Shown here piece by piece: positions 37,301 to 50,129 of a stretch of DNA of 64,000 bases. The position numbers and the translations under genes are program-made. Source of the DNA: Prinia subflava. Taxonomy: Eukaryota > Chordata > Aves > Passeriformes > Cisticolidae. Location of the stretch: NCBI RefSeq assembly GCF_021018805.1, contig NC_086247.1, positions 118,331,094 through 118,395,093 of the forward strand, written 5' to 3'. How positions within the stretch are numbered: the stretch's first letter is position 1; every line of letters starts with the position of its first letter. Under the pieces are notes generated by a model, which saw nothing but the letters and a program-made list of their open reading frames with translations, was not told the origin of the DNA and did not search any database.

Positions 37301-37537
37301 CAAAGTTTATCTATAAATAATGCATTATTGTGTACAACATCTGTAAAGCGCAGGTGTGTTATATGCATATAAAAAATGCAGACAGTACAATGTGCATTAA
37401 AGGTGACAAAAAGAGGTAGAAAAACATAAAATGACAGATTTGTCTACTGCAGGGCATTTATTAACATTATGTACATGAAAGTAAGTTTTTTTGCAATTTT
37501 GGAAAGCTCATTACACTAGCAGTGACTATAGGAGTAA
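34360..37537. other. Intergenic flank upstream of PLCL2, no gene seen
   Basis: CpG density falls abruptly to background. The frames at 35042-35347 (plus) and 36430-36723 (minus) show no domain I recognise. Proximal enhancers could lie here but cannot be read from this sequence alone. Confidence 0.55.
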
Positions 37538-37600
37538 GCCAGGAGTTGGACTTTGATGATCCTTGCTGGCCCTTTCCAAATTAGGATATGCAGTAATTTC
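37538..37600 (+). mobile_element. CR1 LINE 3' tail fragment
   Basis: CAGGAGTTGGACTTTGATGA, CCTTGCTGGCCCTTTCC and AATTAGGATATGCAG match the sense-strand CR1 3' end (usually GGTTGGACT...GATCCTT...CCCTTCCAACT...GATATTCTATG). Only the tail remains. Confidence 0.7.
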
Positions 37601-39769
37601 ATACCTCTAAGTACGAGGATTTTTTTTTTAAATCAAGCAGCTCAGCCATTTTAGCCTATTCAATACAGCTTAAGGAATGTCTGCTCTCTATCCTACCTAT
37701 AATGCCTTTTAGTTTGGCTACCAGCCTACTCAATGTGATGGTTGAGAATTAACAAGAGCTTAACAGTAAATCTACTCTCCCCCTACAGACTCCAGAATCC
37801 AGAAGGAGTGCTTTTCTAAATCAAGATCATTCAACAGCTCTTCTCTAAACTGTCTGCTTTGAAGACTATCATGCTGTGGTGATTAGTTGGTTGCAACATG
37901 GCTTTAAATCACGTTGCTATGAAAATGAGACTCTCGTCTGTACGTTTTTTAAAAGGTCAAGGTTTTTAAAAACTGAAAGAGAGTATTCCCTTCCGGCCCA
38001 TTAAAAGAGAAGACTTTATGGGAAAGTTGAAGAACAGACAGGAAGAAGTTCTGGATATCAGAGGTCTCCCTTAAGGCCTCAGTTTGCAAACTAGAAATTA
38101 AGTCTTTTTTAAAAGTCTTGACCTAGGCACTAAATCTGAGTAACTCTTTTGGGAATCCTGGAGTTATCTTAACAGGAAATTACAGCTTATCATATTCTAA
38201 TAGCATGTTGTTAGTTTGGCATTCTTGAAAAGGCTGAAAATCAATCTTTGTTTGTCTTTAATATCACCATTTGGAAACCTTATTTTGTAGCAATACTATT
38301 TGAGGTATTTTTGGACAAAGTTTCAGTGGAGCAAAATTTGCATTTTCTTCTACTAGGGAAAGGCAGGCACCCTGGAAAAGATTTGCATCATGACCATTTC
38401 AGCAGAGGCATGTATGTTTTATCAGAGAGGTCAGGACAACAAACCTGTTCTCTAAGTGTTTCTGATGCATCATTAAAAAGACCATACAGTGTTTCCCATC
38501 TGCTGGCGTTGTACTCTGCCTCTCAGGAGAAGTTACAGAGTTACAAAAACCGGACCAGAGCCAGGATTCTGCAAAGGATTGGATTTCATTTTTTCCCTCC
38601 TCAGGTTTGTTAGTACTGGGTATACACAGAAACATCTGACTTGTGAGACATAAGACATTTCATAAGTCATCTATTTTTGTCACTCGAGGCATCTGACTCT
38701 ATTATTACAGGAGCATGCCAATAAAATAGCCCAAAATGAGCTTTTATAACTTCTTCAAATGGAAACATTTTAAAACTAACTAAAGTGTTAATAGTGATCA
38801 AAAGCTTTCACTAAATTTGCACAAAGAAAAAGACATTAAACTTTTAATTTGTAATTTCAGCATTCTATGTTTTGTGAATTCTCATCATAGCAGAATATTA
38901 AACACTTCCACTCCTTTGAAGAAAACTGTATCTTTTCCATTATAGGTGAGTAAGTAAATAAAATCAGTTGATTTTTTTTGGCAGCCTGAATTTCTCCTGT
39001 AATTGTCTTCATTTTATCATGTCCGTGAGGGTAAACACTGGGTCTACATGTGCTAAGTAGGCTTTCCAGTGTGTTCTATCTTCACCTTTGAGGGTTTAAT
39101 GGGAGAGTTAACACAAACACACTTTTGCTGATAAACAATTAACTGTGTGATAAAACTGTGTGCTGGTGTCAGCTTGTCTTGTTAGAAATCTTGCAACACA
39201 ATACAAAAGAAAGAGGAATATATATGTATAAAAGAGAAATGAAGTGCTTTTATTGAATGGCAGTCAAAACTCACATAATTTACTTTAGCTTAACAACTTT
39301 TCTGAACTACGAGAAATCACATTTTATTCATAGTATATGCCCACAACAGGGGTTGAGGGAAGAGTTGATTAAACTTGCGGTACTCCAAGACGTAAATGCA
39401 TTTCTTTTCAGTCATATGAGAAATACCACACAGCACAAATTATTTGAAGCAGTTTTCAAAAGGTTTGGTAACACATGGGGAGTACAGTTTTTCATGCTGT
39501 TTGACATGGATACTGGTAGACTGCACGACAACAGCCAGTGAGATTGTATCCTGTCCTCAAGCTTGTAATGGAGTTCCTTAATCCCATTATTTTTTGCATT
39601 GCTCACATTAGCAATTAACATCAGTTCCTGTGTTCCCGTCCCTTAGGGATGGTAGATTTGGGTATGTTGACTAACCACCACAGTTCTTAACAGATGTCAA
39701 TTCCACCATTTAATTTTTTATCTGGCATTCCAACTTCTGAAGCATAAGTCAACAGTCATATTTGTTTTC

Positions 39770-39788
39770 TTTTTTTTTTTTTTTTTTT
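39770..39788. repeat. Poly(T) run, 19 nt
   Basis: Homopolymer T. No adjacent retrocopy recognised on the minus strand. Confidence 0.85.
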
Positions 39789-40794
39789 AAGTTCTAAAAA
39801 TGCTAAAAATTCACAGTATTTATAGATGGTTTCATATGCATATTCAAAACTCCTTGACTAGAAATAAGTTTATGGTTGAAACTTCAGGTCAGAAGACCTT
39901 AACAAAATATCTATTGTACAACTGTGACAAACTGTCAGGAGTCAGTAGACAGGTAGTAGTCTTCTTAATTTTTCTGAAACATTTATATTTTGGATAAACC
40001 AGACATGAAATTTAGGGTCCTGGCCACCAATGTAACTTTTCCTATACTCTCTGGATTTTCAGAAAATATATTTATGTACAACATCTCTCTGTCAATATAC
40101 AGCCTTAATACAGTTAACATACTTTCTGAGCAAAGAGCAGCTGAAGTACAGGGAAAGTACCACTTTTCTTCTGCCAAAAACCAAAAGGAAATTCCCAGCT
40201 TCTGTTCTGTTCTTTGCTATGGCAACCTACTCCTGGAAGAAGAGTCACCAGGAGGGAGACTCTCTGTAGGGATAACAGTAACACCAAGCACTATTTGAAG
40301 ATTTTCTAGTTCTCTCACATTTTGTCTTCATGTATCAGGGGGCTGTGAAAACAAAGTTGTTGCAGCTAGTGCTCCTCTACTCTTTTTTGTACAGAAAAAG
40401 CCCTTCCATCCTTACTTTTCTTATCTGACTTCCCTTTTCTTTAGGGATCTATAAATTTTTCTTGAATTCATTGTACAAATTGCTTTTTCCTCCTTCACCT
40501 AAGATAAGAAGCTGCAATGAAGTTCGATCCTCTGAGCATTCCTAAGTCACTGCTCAAGGACAGAAGAAACTCCAGAAAAGTTAGGAAAATAGTAAAGGAA
40601 GAGCATGAATGAAGAAAATTTATGAAAAGGGATGACAGAGAAGGACAATAGGACATAATGGTAAAAACATTAACCTTTCCTTATAATAAGTTTCAGGATT
40701 ACTGTTATCATATTCCATAGCACAAATATAGAGACAGAAAAAAAGAAAAGAGTGAACACTGAGCAAAAGAGCAAGTCAAAATTAGAGAGGGAGA

Positions 40795-40886
40795 TAAAGT
40801 CAAGAAACCATGGTAGCAGAAAGAGAATAAGAACTGTTAGTAAAGTCAAGAAACCATGGTAGCAGAAAGAGAATAAGAACTGTTAG
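40795..40886. repeat. Perfect 46-bp tandem duplication
   Basis: The 46-bp unit beginning TAAAGTCAAGAAACCATGG and ending GAACTGTTAG occurs at 40795-40840 and again, without a difference, at 40841-40886. Confidence 0.95.
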
Positions 40887-41823
40887 TCATTAGAATCAAA
40901 AAACAAATCTGAAGACAGAAGGAAATTAAATAAGATCGATAAGATGGAAGAAAAATATATTATTATTTCAAAGAAAGCCTTGAAATATACTATTAAAATA
41001 AAATTCAAATACCTTAACTTAGCTGCCAAGGGTTATGACTGCACAGGGGAAAAAGGAAACTGATCACATGGAATGATTATGAATGCAAGAGCTCCTCACA
41101 TTCAGAGGCAATGAGGAAGCTGAAAAGACACAAGCTGAAAAGGGATTTTCTCTTGCAGATTACAATGCCAACACTGATATGCTCCATATGTGTTTTGTCC
41201 AGCAGAAGCTGCTGAGGCCTAAATGCATGCTTGACTATCTGACACTGCTCATTTCAGTACTTAATAAAGTCACTTTCTGTGGAAAGAGATGCTGTGGTTT
41301 TGCTCTATTTAAAATTCTTTCTTTTTTCCCCTTGAGTTCCTAAGTTCTTCCTAAGCAAGAAAGAAGACATGAATTTGCCTGTATGAAGAATAAGATCAAA
41401 TTACTGATTTTAAGGGTGCAAAGGGTGATGGTGTCAACAAAAGGAAAATTATTTTGATTAATCTTCATTAAGTACAGTAATTTAAGATAAGATTGGCAAT
41501 GAAGTTCAGGGACTGATTTACTTAACTTCCTGTCTTTTAAAGCCTCACAAAGGCTCCCTGGCCTTTAGAAGTGCAGGTGTGTTTAACCCAACTCCTCAAA
41601 ACTAAGTTCAGCTCTTTTTCTGACCAGTTAGCTCAGAACTCTCAATTCTGCTGATTTCAGTAATTTCTTATGACTGAAGAGGCACCACTTAAATTCCTTA
41701 AATATTGTTCATTTGGGAGAAAAAAACCTGACTTTTTTTTTCCTGCTGCCTAGCTTCATGAATTATTAATAATGTTTTGTTTCACATTGTTTATCAGCAT
41801 GAGTTCTGGATTATGACTATGTG

Positions 41824-41843
41824 CACACACACACACACACACA
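41824..41843. repeat. (CA)n microsatellite
   Basis: About ten CA units. Confidence 0.9.
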
Positions 41844-44767
41844 AATATTCACAACTATTTTCTTTGTTTTCATGTTCTGGGTATCCTTGGTTTTCCCAGT
41901 AAAATACAAAGCTGTGCTCTGGAAAAAAAAATAGGTGAAGTTACATGAAGCAGATGAAATAGATGTTTCCAGCAAGACAAAACTACACAGTTTGAAAGGA
42001 GTGAATGAAACTAAAGAACATGTACTGCACTGTTACCCAGTACCAAGTATGGAAAACACCTCACAAATACTGGTTGTAAATGTAAACATTAGTTGTCCAA
42101 GAAAAAGAGAAAATTGGCCAGAAAAACAATAGGTACTTTAAATAGATGCTTTATTTGAATTTCTGGGGTTTGAAATCAGCTTAGGATTTTGATATGTGAA
42201 TGACTTATAAATCCAGTGGGAGTCCAAAATTAATTCAGTGGGAGAAAAATCTTTACCCTAAGGCATTCAATTGTTTCATTATATGTAAACTAGTTTTCCT
42301 GAAACTGAATATTTTTAATTTTAGATAGGACTAGTGTAAAATATCCAGATATCCTCCATACTAATTCTTCATTTTCCTTGTAGCTAAAGACTGACTTTTC
42401 ACTTCAGTAGCACAAATTTCCTTGAAATACTTGGCAGGCAAAGCAAAGCTTCCATCTTGCTTGTACACTTCAACACAACGATTTGACCATTACAAATCCA
42501 CTAAGTATTAAAGCATACAATTCTACATACAAAACTGCTTTCCTTTCAAATGCAGACTATAATTAGCTAAAGCCTCCCCTCTGCTCTGCCTGAGCATAAA
42601 GAGTTGTGCTAGCTCTGTGTGGAAGTAAGTATAGTTAGGAACAGCTGATAAACTCATTTCTTGGTTCTCACACTGGCAAAAGCTGTTGTAATACAAACAG
42701 GACAGTTATTCCCAGAGAGGCAAAAAGTGCTGGCCAGTAGCTTGACATTACATATTTTACATCTTGTGACTTAATTAAAACTACCAAGATTATCTGAATA
42801 TCTGTATTTTGCTTTGAAAATAAGAGGAATTACATACAGGACATTTTTTTCTTGTACAAAGGCAGCAGTTAAGAAATTTGTCACACTCTCAATTATTAAT
42901 GTGAGCATGAAGTTAGGTTGGCCACACCAACTGAGAGTATGACCTCCAAAGCCACAGCTACATTAGGCACCTTGGAGGGAATTCTATTTCATTCACAGTG
43001 ACATGCTTGGGCTTACCTTATACTCAGCTGCATCAAGCAAGAGACGTGCATTGGTATTTAGATTTTTGTCAGTTTTTAATGGGGTTAAGAGCAATCCTCT
43101 AGAATGGACATTTGTGGACAGCAAAGACTTCGGATTCTCCAGAGAGGTAAGGATCGTACTCCATCCTCAGGTAAACCGGTTTTGAAGCTCCATTGCTGGG
43201 ACTCCAGAATCAGTAATGCACAAAATAGTCCCCTACTGCAAAATGATTTCCAGAGAACTCCATAACTCTGAGTCACTGATAAGATAATCACTATCTCTGT
43301 CACAGTCCCTTTGCTTTTCAGGCCTATTCCGTGTTTCAAATACCTGATCATATTTCCTACTATTACTGCTTTTAAATAGCAATAATCCTGTCTGCAATAA
43401 TGCCAACATTAATGATAAACTACATTCCTTAAATAAATGAACAGCTAAGTTATAATGTGATACTGTCCTTTTTTATTTTGCTTTGCCTTTCCAGGACTCT
43501 GCAGACTACAGCCATTTGCAACAGGTCTTCTCAGGACCTTGTCTTACAAAAGACAAAACGTTCTGGCCCTAATCCAGGAAAGCACTTAGATACATATTGA
43601 CATTTAAGTAGATGAGTGGCCTTAGTGAGGTCAGTTGGACTACTTACTCGTGTAAAGCTAAACCTGTCCTGAAATATTTTGTTCGATGGACACGGACTAT
43701 TCAACACTTTGAATGATTGAACCCTTTGCGAGATCATATGCCATTACTATCATTACACAAATATTTTATGTGATAATAATTTCCCTCCAGATTATTTGAA
43801 ATATGCAAGTTTATATTCAATGAATGATTAATGTATCGAATAGCAATCCAACCCCATGTAAACAGTACACAATTACTGTAAAATATAAGGTGTCTCTAAC
43901 TGATGTTGTGTTTTTCTACAGTGTTTTTGTGTGTTCGGATTGCAAGGATAGGTCATATTAGGGTCTGTGTGTGCCCCACAGAGCATAGCTAAGTCTCTGT
44001 CACCACTCATTTGCTCTCTGGCAAATACTTGCAGCAAGGGTAGTTCCTGCATCTCTGTGAGGGAGGGTTTTTTTTAAAAGAGGGCAAATGACCAGACTCC
44101 TACCTTGCCAGCATTTTTAAAGGAAAAATAACATCAAGATGCCTTGGCATTATGTTGCCTTTCTAGTCATAAACTAGTATTGCAGCATGGAAGCTGGATG
44201 TTGCTTTTTGCCCTATAATCCAGCAAGTCCGTTTTTTAATGACGTGAAACATAACTCAGACTTCATTTTTATTCTTCCTCTGTAAAGACTGAATGGCTGT
44301 CTGCCCTCATTACTGATGTATATTTCCTATGTAACATCATTAACAGAAATTCAAAAAATATGACATTTTGTCACCACTTACAGGTTCTTTCTTGGAGGTA
44401 CCAAGCATGGAAAAGAAAGAGAATACATCTTTTATGATGCTTCACAGGAAAGTTCAGGTCTGTGTGGCACTTACAGACCTCTTCAAAATAGGGAGGAGTC
44501 TGTAAATGGTTTCTGCTGGGACATACTGTGAGCAAGACTTTCAGATCTCAGTGAACCACTCCACTAGGAGGAAATAATTGTTTTTTAAAGGGGCATGATC
44601 ACAGAGTCAGAACAACAGGGTTTATCTTGTAGCTTCCTCCAGACCTCTGCCAAATAACTTAGATTAATGATTTTAGAAAAAAATCCAAGGCTTTCTATTA
44701 GAGCTAAATTTCTTCTTTGTCCTGATATGTATACAATAGCTATATAAGTAAACAGGAAATATTAATT

Positions 44768-45950
44768 GAATCACAGAATCAGTAGGTTGGAAGAGGCCTC
44801 CAAGATCATCGAGTCCAACCCATGCCCCAACACCTCAACTAAACCATGGCCCCGAGTGCCACATCCAATCTTTCTTTAAACACATCCAGGGATGGTGACT
44901 CCACCACCTCCCTGGGCAGACCACTCCAGTACTTTATTACTCTCTCTGTGAAAAACTTTTTCCTAATATCCAACCTCTATTTCCCTTGGCACAGCTTGAG
45001 ACTGTGTCCTCTCGTTCTGTCAGTTACTGCCTGGAGAAAAAGACTGACCCCCACCTGACTACAACCGCACTTCAGGAAGCTGTAGAGAGTGATAAGGTCA
45101 CCTCTGAGTCTCCTTTTTTCTAGGCTGAGCAACCCCAGCTCCCTCAGTCATTCCTCACAGGGTTTGTGTTCCCAGCCCCTCTCCAGCCTCGGTGCCTCCT
45201 TTGGACTCACTCAAGGGTCTCAACCACCTTCCTAAACTGAGGGGCCAGAACTGGATACAGCACTCAAGGTGTGGCCTCACCAGTGCCGAGTACAGGGGAA
45301 GAATGACCTCCCTGCTCCTGCTGGCCACACCGTTCCTGATACAGGCCAGGAATTCCTGCACCAGGGCACACTGCTGGCTCGTGTTCAGCTGTCGTCAGCA
45401 CTACCCAAGGTCCCTTTCTCCCTGTGCAGCCACACCATCCCCACCCTAGAGCATTGCGGGGAGGGGTTGTAGCCAAAATGCAAGACTAGGCACTTGGATT
45501 TATTAAACTTCATCCCACTGGACTCTGCCCATCCATCCAACCCTTCCAGGTCTCTCTGCAGAGCCCTCCTACCTCCCAACAGATCGACACACACTCCCAC
45601 CTTCTTGTCATCTGCAAATTTACTAATGAAAGGCTCAATCCCCTCATCCATGTCATCAATGAAGATATTGAATAAAACAGGCCCCCAGCACAGACCCCTG
45701 AGGGACACCACTGGTGCCTGGCCCCCAGCTGGATGCAGCACCATCACCACCACTCTCTGGTCCTGCCATGCAGCCAGTTCCTGACCCAGCACAGAGTGCT
45801 CCTGTCCAAGCCGTGGGCTGCCAGCTTACCTAGGAGTATGCTATGGGAGACAGTGTCAAAGGCCTTGCTGAAGTCCAAGTAGACAACATCCACAGCCTTC
45901 CCTGCATCCACCAGGCGCGTCAGCTGGTTGTAAAAGGAGACCAGGTTGGT
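44768..45950 (-). mobile_element. CR1 LINE, 5'-truncated, about 1.2 kb
   Basis: The plus strand starts GAATCACAGAATC, the reverse complement of the CR1 3' terminus, and then runs through the reverse complement of the ORF2 C-terminal half. Minus-strand translation in shifting frames gives [44 protein letters not shown] and [13 protein letters not shown], all characteristic of CR1 reverse transcriptase and its C-terminal region. The 5' part is missing beyond about 45950, where a short 20-bp tandem repeat begins. It is a dead copy with frameshifts and stops. Confidence 0.95.
45155..45950 (-). pseudogene. Decayed CR1 ORF2 reverse transcriptase fragment
   Basis: CR1 ORF2 normally encodes an endonuclease and a reverse transcriptase used for target-primed insertion. 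Only palm and C-terminal parts remain. KAFDTVSH lies around 45846-45869. A 135-codon open stretch (45385-45792) carries [18 protein letters not shown] and the catalytic FADD box at its residues 59-62. A third piece (45155-45361) carries the [18 protein letters not shown] region. The pieces lie in different frames, so no functional enzyme is possible. The endonuclease half is absent through 5' truncation. Confidence 0.9.
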
Positions 45951-45990
45951 TAAAAGGAGATCAGATTGGTATAACAGGAGATCATGTTTG
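45931..45990. repeat. Three 20-bp imperfect tandem repeats at the CR1 5' end
   Basis: Units TAAAAGGAGACCAGGTTGGT (45931-45950), TAAAAGGAGATCAGATTGGT (45951-45970) and ATAACAGGAGATCATGTTTG (45971-45990). The first is ordinary CR1 ORF2 sequence; the next two are diverged copies beyond the truncation point. Confidence 0.8.
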
Positions 45991-48900
45991 TAAGATCCTA
46001 ATTAAGAATTTTCTAGTGCTTGTCTACTTGTATTTTTTGTGACCTTCAAATTGTTCTAGAAGAGGAAATTTTAAAAACTAACACACATATGAAGAGCATC
46101 ATCTTTTTTATATTTTCCTCATACTGTCCATGAGCTGTCTGCCACCAGCTGAATGCCACAGAAGGTTATAATGGAGGAGTTAATATCTGACCTTCATTTT
46201 TCCAGTAGCTAGTAATCACTGAAATGATCAACATCCAGTTGTGTGCAACTCCTCCTTCTTAGAATTCTGATGTTCACATGAAGTAAAAGACCACTCCACA
46301 GGTAAAGCCAACGAGGTTTACAAAGCTGAGTTTCACTAGCTGCCAGAAAAAAAAAAAAATAAATTAAAGTTACATGCAGTTCTATTCAAATGAACACCTT
46401 GAAATTTGAAGACTATCTCCAGTCACACTTAGGCTACACAACCCTTTTCAGTTCTCAAAACTCTGTTGTAAATCCTGCAGCAGTGAACGGCCTCGCAGGC
46501 GCTCAGCACTTCCTGCTGGCTCTGTGGGGAGGGAGGGCCATGCAGAGACAGTGCCACTGACACTGGTCAGAGGCAGGAAGCCAGGGAGGCACCAGACAAC
46601 AACACAATCGCCCAGACTCCTGAAGCCTTCACCAGTCTGAGCTTGGCCAAAGGTTAAACTGGCTCCTGTGAGCTCCTCTCTTCAGCCTTGATTTTATGCT
46701 GACTTTCTATTACTTGTAAAACAGGAAGCCATGGCCAGACTGAACTCCAGCAAAGATATTTTCTAGGTCTGTTCTGTGATTTGTTTGACTCAGCAAATCT
46801 ATTGTTTGTTAGTTGTTTGTATTATATACCCAGGAGTTAGCTAATTCAGAAACTGTCAGAGCATTTTGGCTTTGAAAATGTGTCCATGATCATTCACAGT
46901 TCATCAGTTCAAAACACTTCTGCATATTTGTTTTGTTACAACACTATCAGTGCCCTATTCTAAGGAGAACACACCTTCAAAAAGTATTCAAGAATGCATG
47001 TGAAGGAAAAAGGAAGATTTCTCTTTCTGAAGTATGCAAATTGTAAACATGGCTTGAAAAAATAAGCCTGGTCATTAAATTCCAACACAAGAAAATATCC
47101 TGCTGGGCTTTTTGATGTGAAACAAATTTTAAAAACCCTATGAGAACCTTGACCCAAGCTCCTCTTCAAATCTACCTGGAACAAATACCCATTTTATAAG
47201 TCTTCTACTCAAGTGTGTGCAGTTGAGCTTTCTCATTCTCTTTTTCTATCAGTGTTTCCTAAGTGCCTCCCTCTTGCTAGTTACCAGGCAACAGAACAAT
47301 ATTGCTCTGCATGCATATCCAGCAATAAATGACATTATACTGTATTTTTGCAGAGTTCCTCAAAGAAAATAAAGATGTCCTGGAATACTGTCTTGTGAGA
47401 TAAATAGCTACTGCCCAGAAGTCATTTAAATGCTTAAAATGCTGGGTTTTTTCTTCATAGAAAGGCAGAGATTGAAAAAAACCCAAACCATTTCTCTAAT
47501 AGAGGAGCTTCCAACCAAAATGAATTTATAATGCTAAAATAGACCACGGTCCAAAAGAAAGCTGCTTCAGTTGATATTTCAAACAATTAACAGCCTTTTA
47601 GGTTCTACAGCCACTTCCATAAGCCTTTATCTACAATCAAGGCAAGACTAATGAAGCAGCAGGAGACATCACCGGTAAAGTACTTTCAGTGTCCTAAAGA
47701 CTAAAGTGCTGCCTCTATGACAAAGCTCTTTTTTCCTGCTTTTTTTGCTGGTTTGATATCAGCAAAACTCAAAAAGTTTAGCAATTGCCCCAAAAATCTT
47801 TGGTTTTGATAGCTATTATTAAAGATGAGCCCAGATCAAATCAAACCCCATACCTTCTCTTAACCTAAATCATCAGTGAGAGGGAGGGATGGTTTGCAGC
47901 TCTTCATCTGCAGTCAAAATGCATTTAAAAAGGACTGAGTCTAGATCCTGACCAAAGTAACTCCAGATTGTTGTATGTAGTTTTGATTCAGTTTCAGCTT
48001 TCATATTGTAGGTCGAATTCACCTTTATGTAACACTAAGATAAGAAACTGAAAGCTTTTGCAATTTTTTTTCACTCTCAAAACAAGGGGGAAATCTTTAA
48101 TTATAAACAAATATCCCATGTCATCCTAGCAGAACGTGAAACATACTGAATTCTTAACCCCTAATTCTTAAATACAAAGGTATGCACTGGTACCAGAGAA
48201 TAGTCCCCACAGCTGTATTACACAAATATATTTCAAAGCAATGTCAAGGGTGAAATCTCAGAATACTCATAGGCCTATTTTTTTGATTCTGCAGTGGTCA
48301 AATTACATCATTTTCTAAGACAGTTTTTATTTAAATTTACATGGAAAACTTTCATTTCTGTTACACTTCTGTTAGATTGGGATTTGTTTGCTTGGTTTAG
48401 ATGTTAAATTGTAAGTGATTAATGTTTTCAGACTAGATAAAAATCTGTTCCCAGAATGATTTGACACATGACCTTCAGGACAGACAGGGCATTGGGATAT
48501 ATATGACACCTGAAAAAATAGTTCCATTCCCTGCTGTTGTTGATTTAGTGGTGGTATAGAGTTACTTGCTAGATAACAGCAGAAAGATTTGTGGTTTGCT
48601 TTCTTGGATCTGGGAAAAGGCAGTACAGCAAAATGATGCATTCTCAGCTTGTCTAGATAACATAAATAGCATTGCTCTATGCATACATTTGACTCTTTAT
48701 TTACTCTGAAAGTCAGCAGAGATGAGCATTGAGTCTGTACTATAAACACCTCAGTTCTGTTTCTAGCTCCTGCAGGAGGAACCAGATGCAAAGATAGGAT
48801 TAACTTATTTACAGGATGGCTGGAGCATTAGCTGGCCCTTGCCTGTAGTGGGAATATTATGCCTTGGTCAAAAGAAAGATTCTGGTCTGCACTGAAGTAT

Positions 48901-49165
48901 AAATAGCAATCACAAGAATTAACACCTCAAGGCATGACCTGGCTTGTAGCTTACTGACATTTCTTTTATGTCAATCCTTCCCCACACAGAGCTTGTTTTA
49001 ACTGAACGAAAAATATTATCAGCTTATTTTACAGTTCATAAAGTCCAGTACACTCAAGAGTACTCACTGAGACTTCTATAAAGACCCCAAGCAGTAAGCA
49101 ACAGTTATGTTTTCTCTGCAGAAGAAAGCATACAATATCAGTTGGGATGAGAGTGAGTGATGACA

Positions 49166-49246
49166 TGTTCATTCTAGAGAAATCAGTTAGATCCCTTATG
49201 TGTTCATTCTAGAGAAATCAGTTAGATCCCTTATGTGTTCATTCTA
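49166..49246. repeat. 35-bp tandem duplication (2.3 copies)
   Basis: The unit starting TGTTCATTCTAGAGAAATCA is repeated exactly at 49166-49200 and 49201-49235, followed by an 11-bp partial third copy. Confidence 0.95.
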
Positions 49247-49560
49247 ACTGTTGACTTTATTCATAGAAATTTTTTGATAGAAATGTTCTACTCACACAGC
49301 AAAGGGGAGATGGTGGCCTCTCCACTCTTCTGAAGCCAACTTAATTTTTCATCTTATTAAAGTTATATTTGAATAGTCCTACTACATAACAGGGAAGAAA
49401 AAACACTTAAAAGTGAGTATTTATTTTTTATTTGTTGTCAGTTATGAGAAACAATATTTGCATATTGAGTCCCTTTCCACATATATAGGCACACAACTTG
49501 CAATCCAATTATTTCAAATTAAGCTAAATGAAAAATTAGACTGTGCTATCTCCTAAAAAC

Positions 49561-49609
49561 CAATCAATAGTCACTGTAAGGATCAATAATCTAAAAAAAC
49601 TATTGATTG
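49561..49609. repeat. 11-bp inverted repeat, 27-nt loop
   Basis: CAATCAATAGT (49561-49571) and ACTATTGATTG (49599-49609) are exact reverse complements. Confidence 0.75.
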
Positions 49610-49864
49610 TTCATGTAACAACCTGTACTTTCCATTACACACTAAATACTATTGTAGGTCAATATTTGCCAGATGTCCATTTGGAAACAAAACATTCTGT
49701 CTATGGTGTCTGTCCTTAACCTTGCAAAAAGTGCTAGTCCTTACATTTAATTTAAACATCCCCTGGTGTGCTGCAGTATTCCACCAACAGCACCTCCCAG
49801 CAGCCTGGTTATCTTCCTTTTCTAAACTTAGCGAGAGAGTTACTTTCCATAGCTTTTATTGCTT

Positions 49865-49927
49865 TGTTGAAGACAAATCAGTCTTCAACAAATGTTATTA
49901 CTCTGTTTGAAGACAAATCAGTCTTCA
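49865..49927. repeat. Duplicated hairpin
   Basis: TGTTGAAGAC-AAATCA-GTCTTCAACA (49865-49890) has perfect 10-bp arms. A copy offset by 40 bp (49908-49927) repeats TGAAGAC-AAATCA-GTCTTCA with 7-bp arms and the same loop. Confidence 0.9.
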
Positions 49928-50093
49928 TCATTTTGACAGTAGAGTTATGTATATTTGGAAAAGGGTGAGAGGGAAATGCCTGACCTAATAATGGGAGGGA
50001 ATTCCTTATCTTTGAAGATAGCTGACTATCAGGACTAACACGTTGGACAAGCAAGCAAGATTCTCATTTGCACCTGTTTTATTAATGGATTTC

Positions 50094-50129
50094 CTAAAAA
50101 AAAAATCACACCCCCCCCCTTTTTTTTTC
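50094..50129. repeat. Consecutive A, C and T homopolymer runs
   Basis: A run of A, then after TCAC a run of C, then a run of T. Simple sequence; also a likely site of read errors. Confidence 0.8.

Larger units (their letters stand above)
37601..44767. other. Intergenic, no gene seen
   Basis: AT-rich with a poly(T) run, a CA repeat and a perfect 46-bp tandem duplication. The open frame at 38248-38613 (121 residues) and others of 85-105 residues show no recognisable domain or paralogous pattern. Confidence 0.55.

Noticed and set aside
48372..48791. 139-codon minus-strand frame
   Set aside because: Composition is ordinary for AT-rich translation, with many Ser, Asn and Leu residues. No domain, no splice context and no upstream promoter signal.
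49166..49246. Possible CRISPR-like array
   Set aside because: The copies abut directly with no spacers, and the window is vertebrate DNA.
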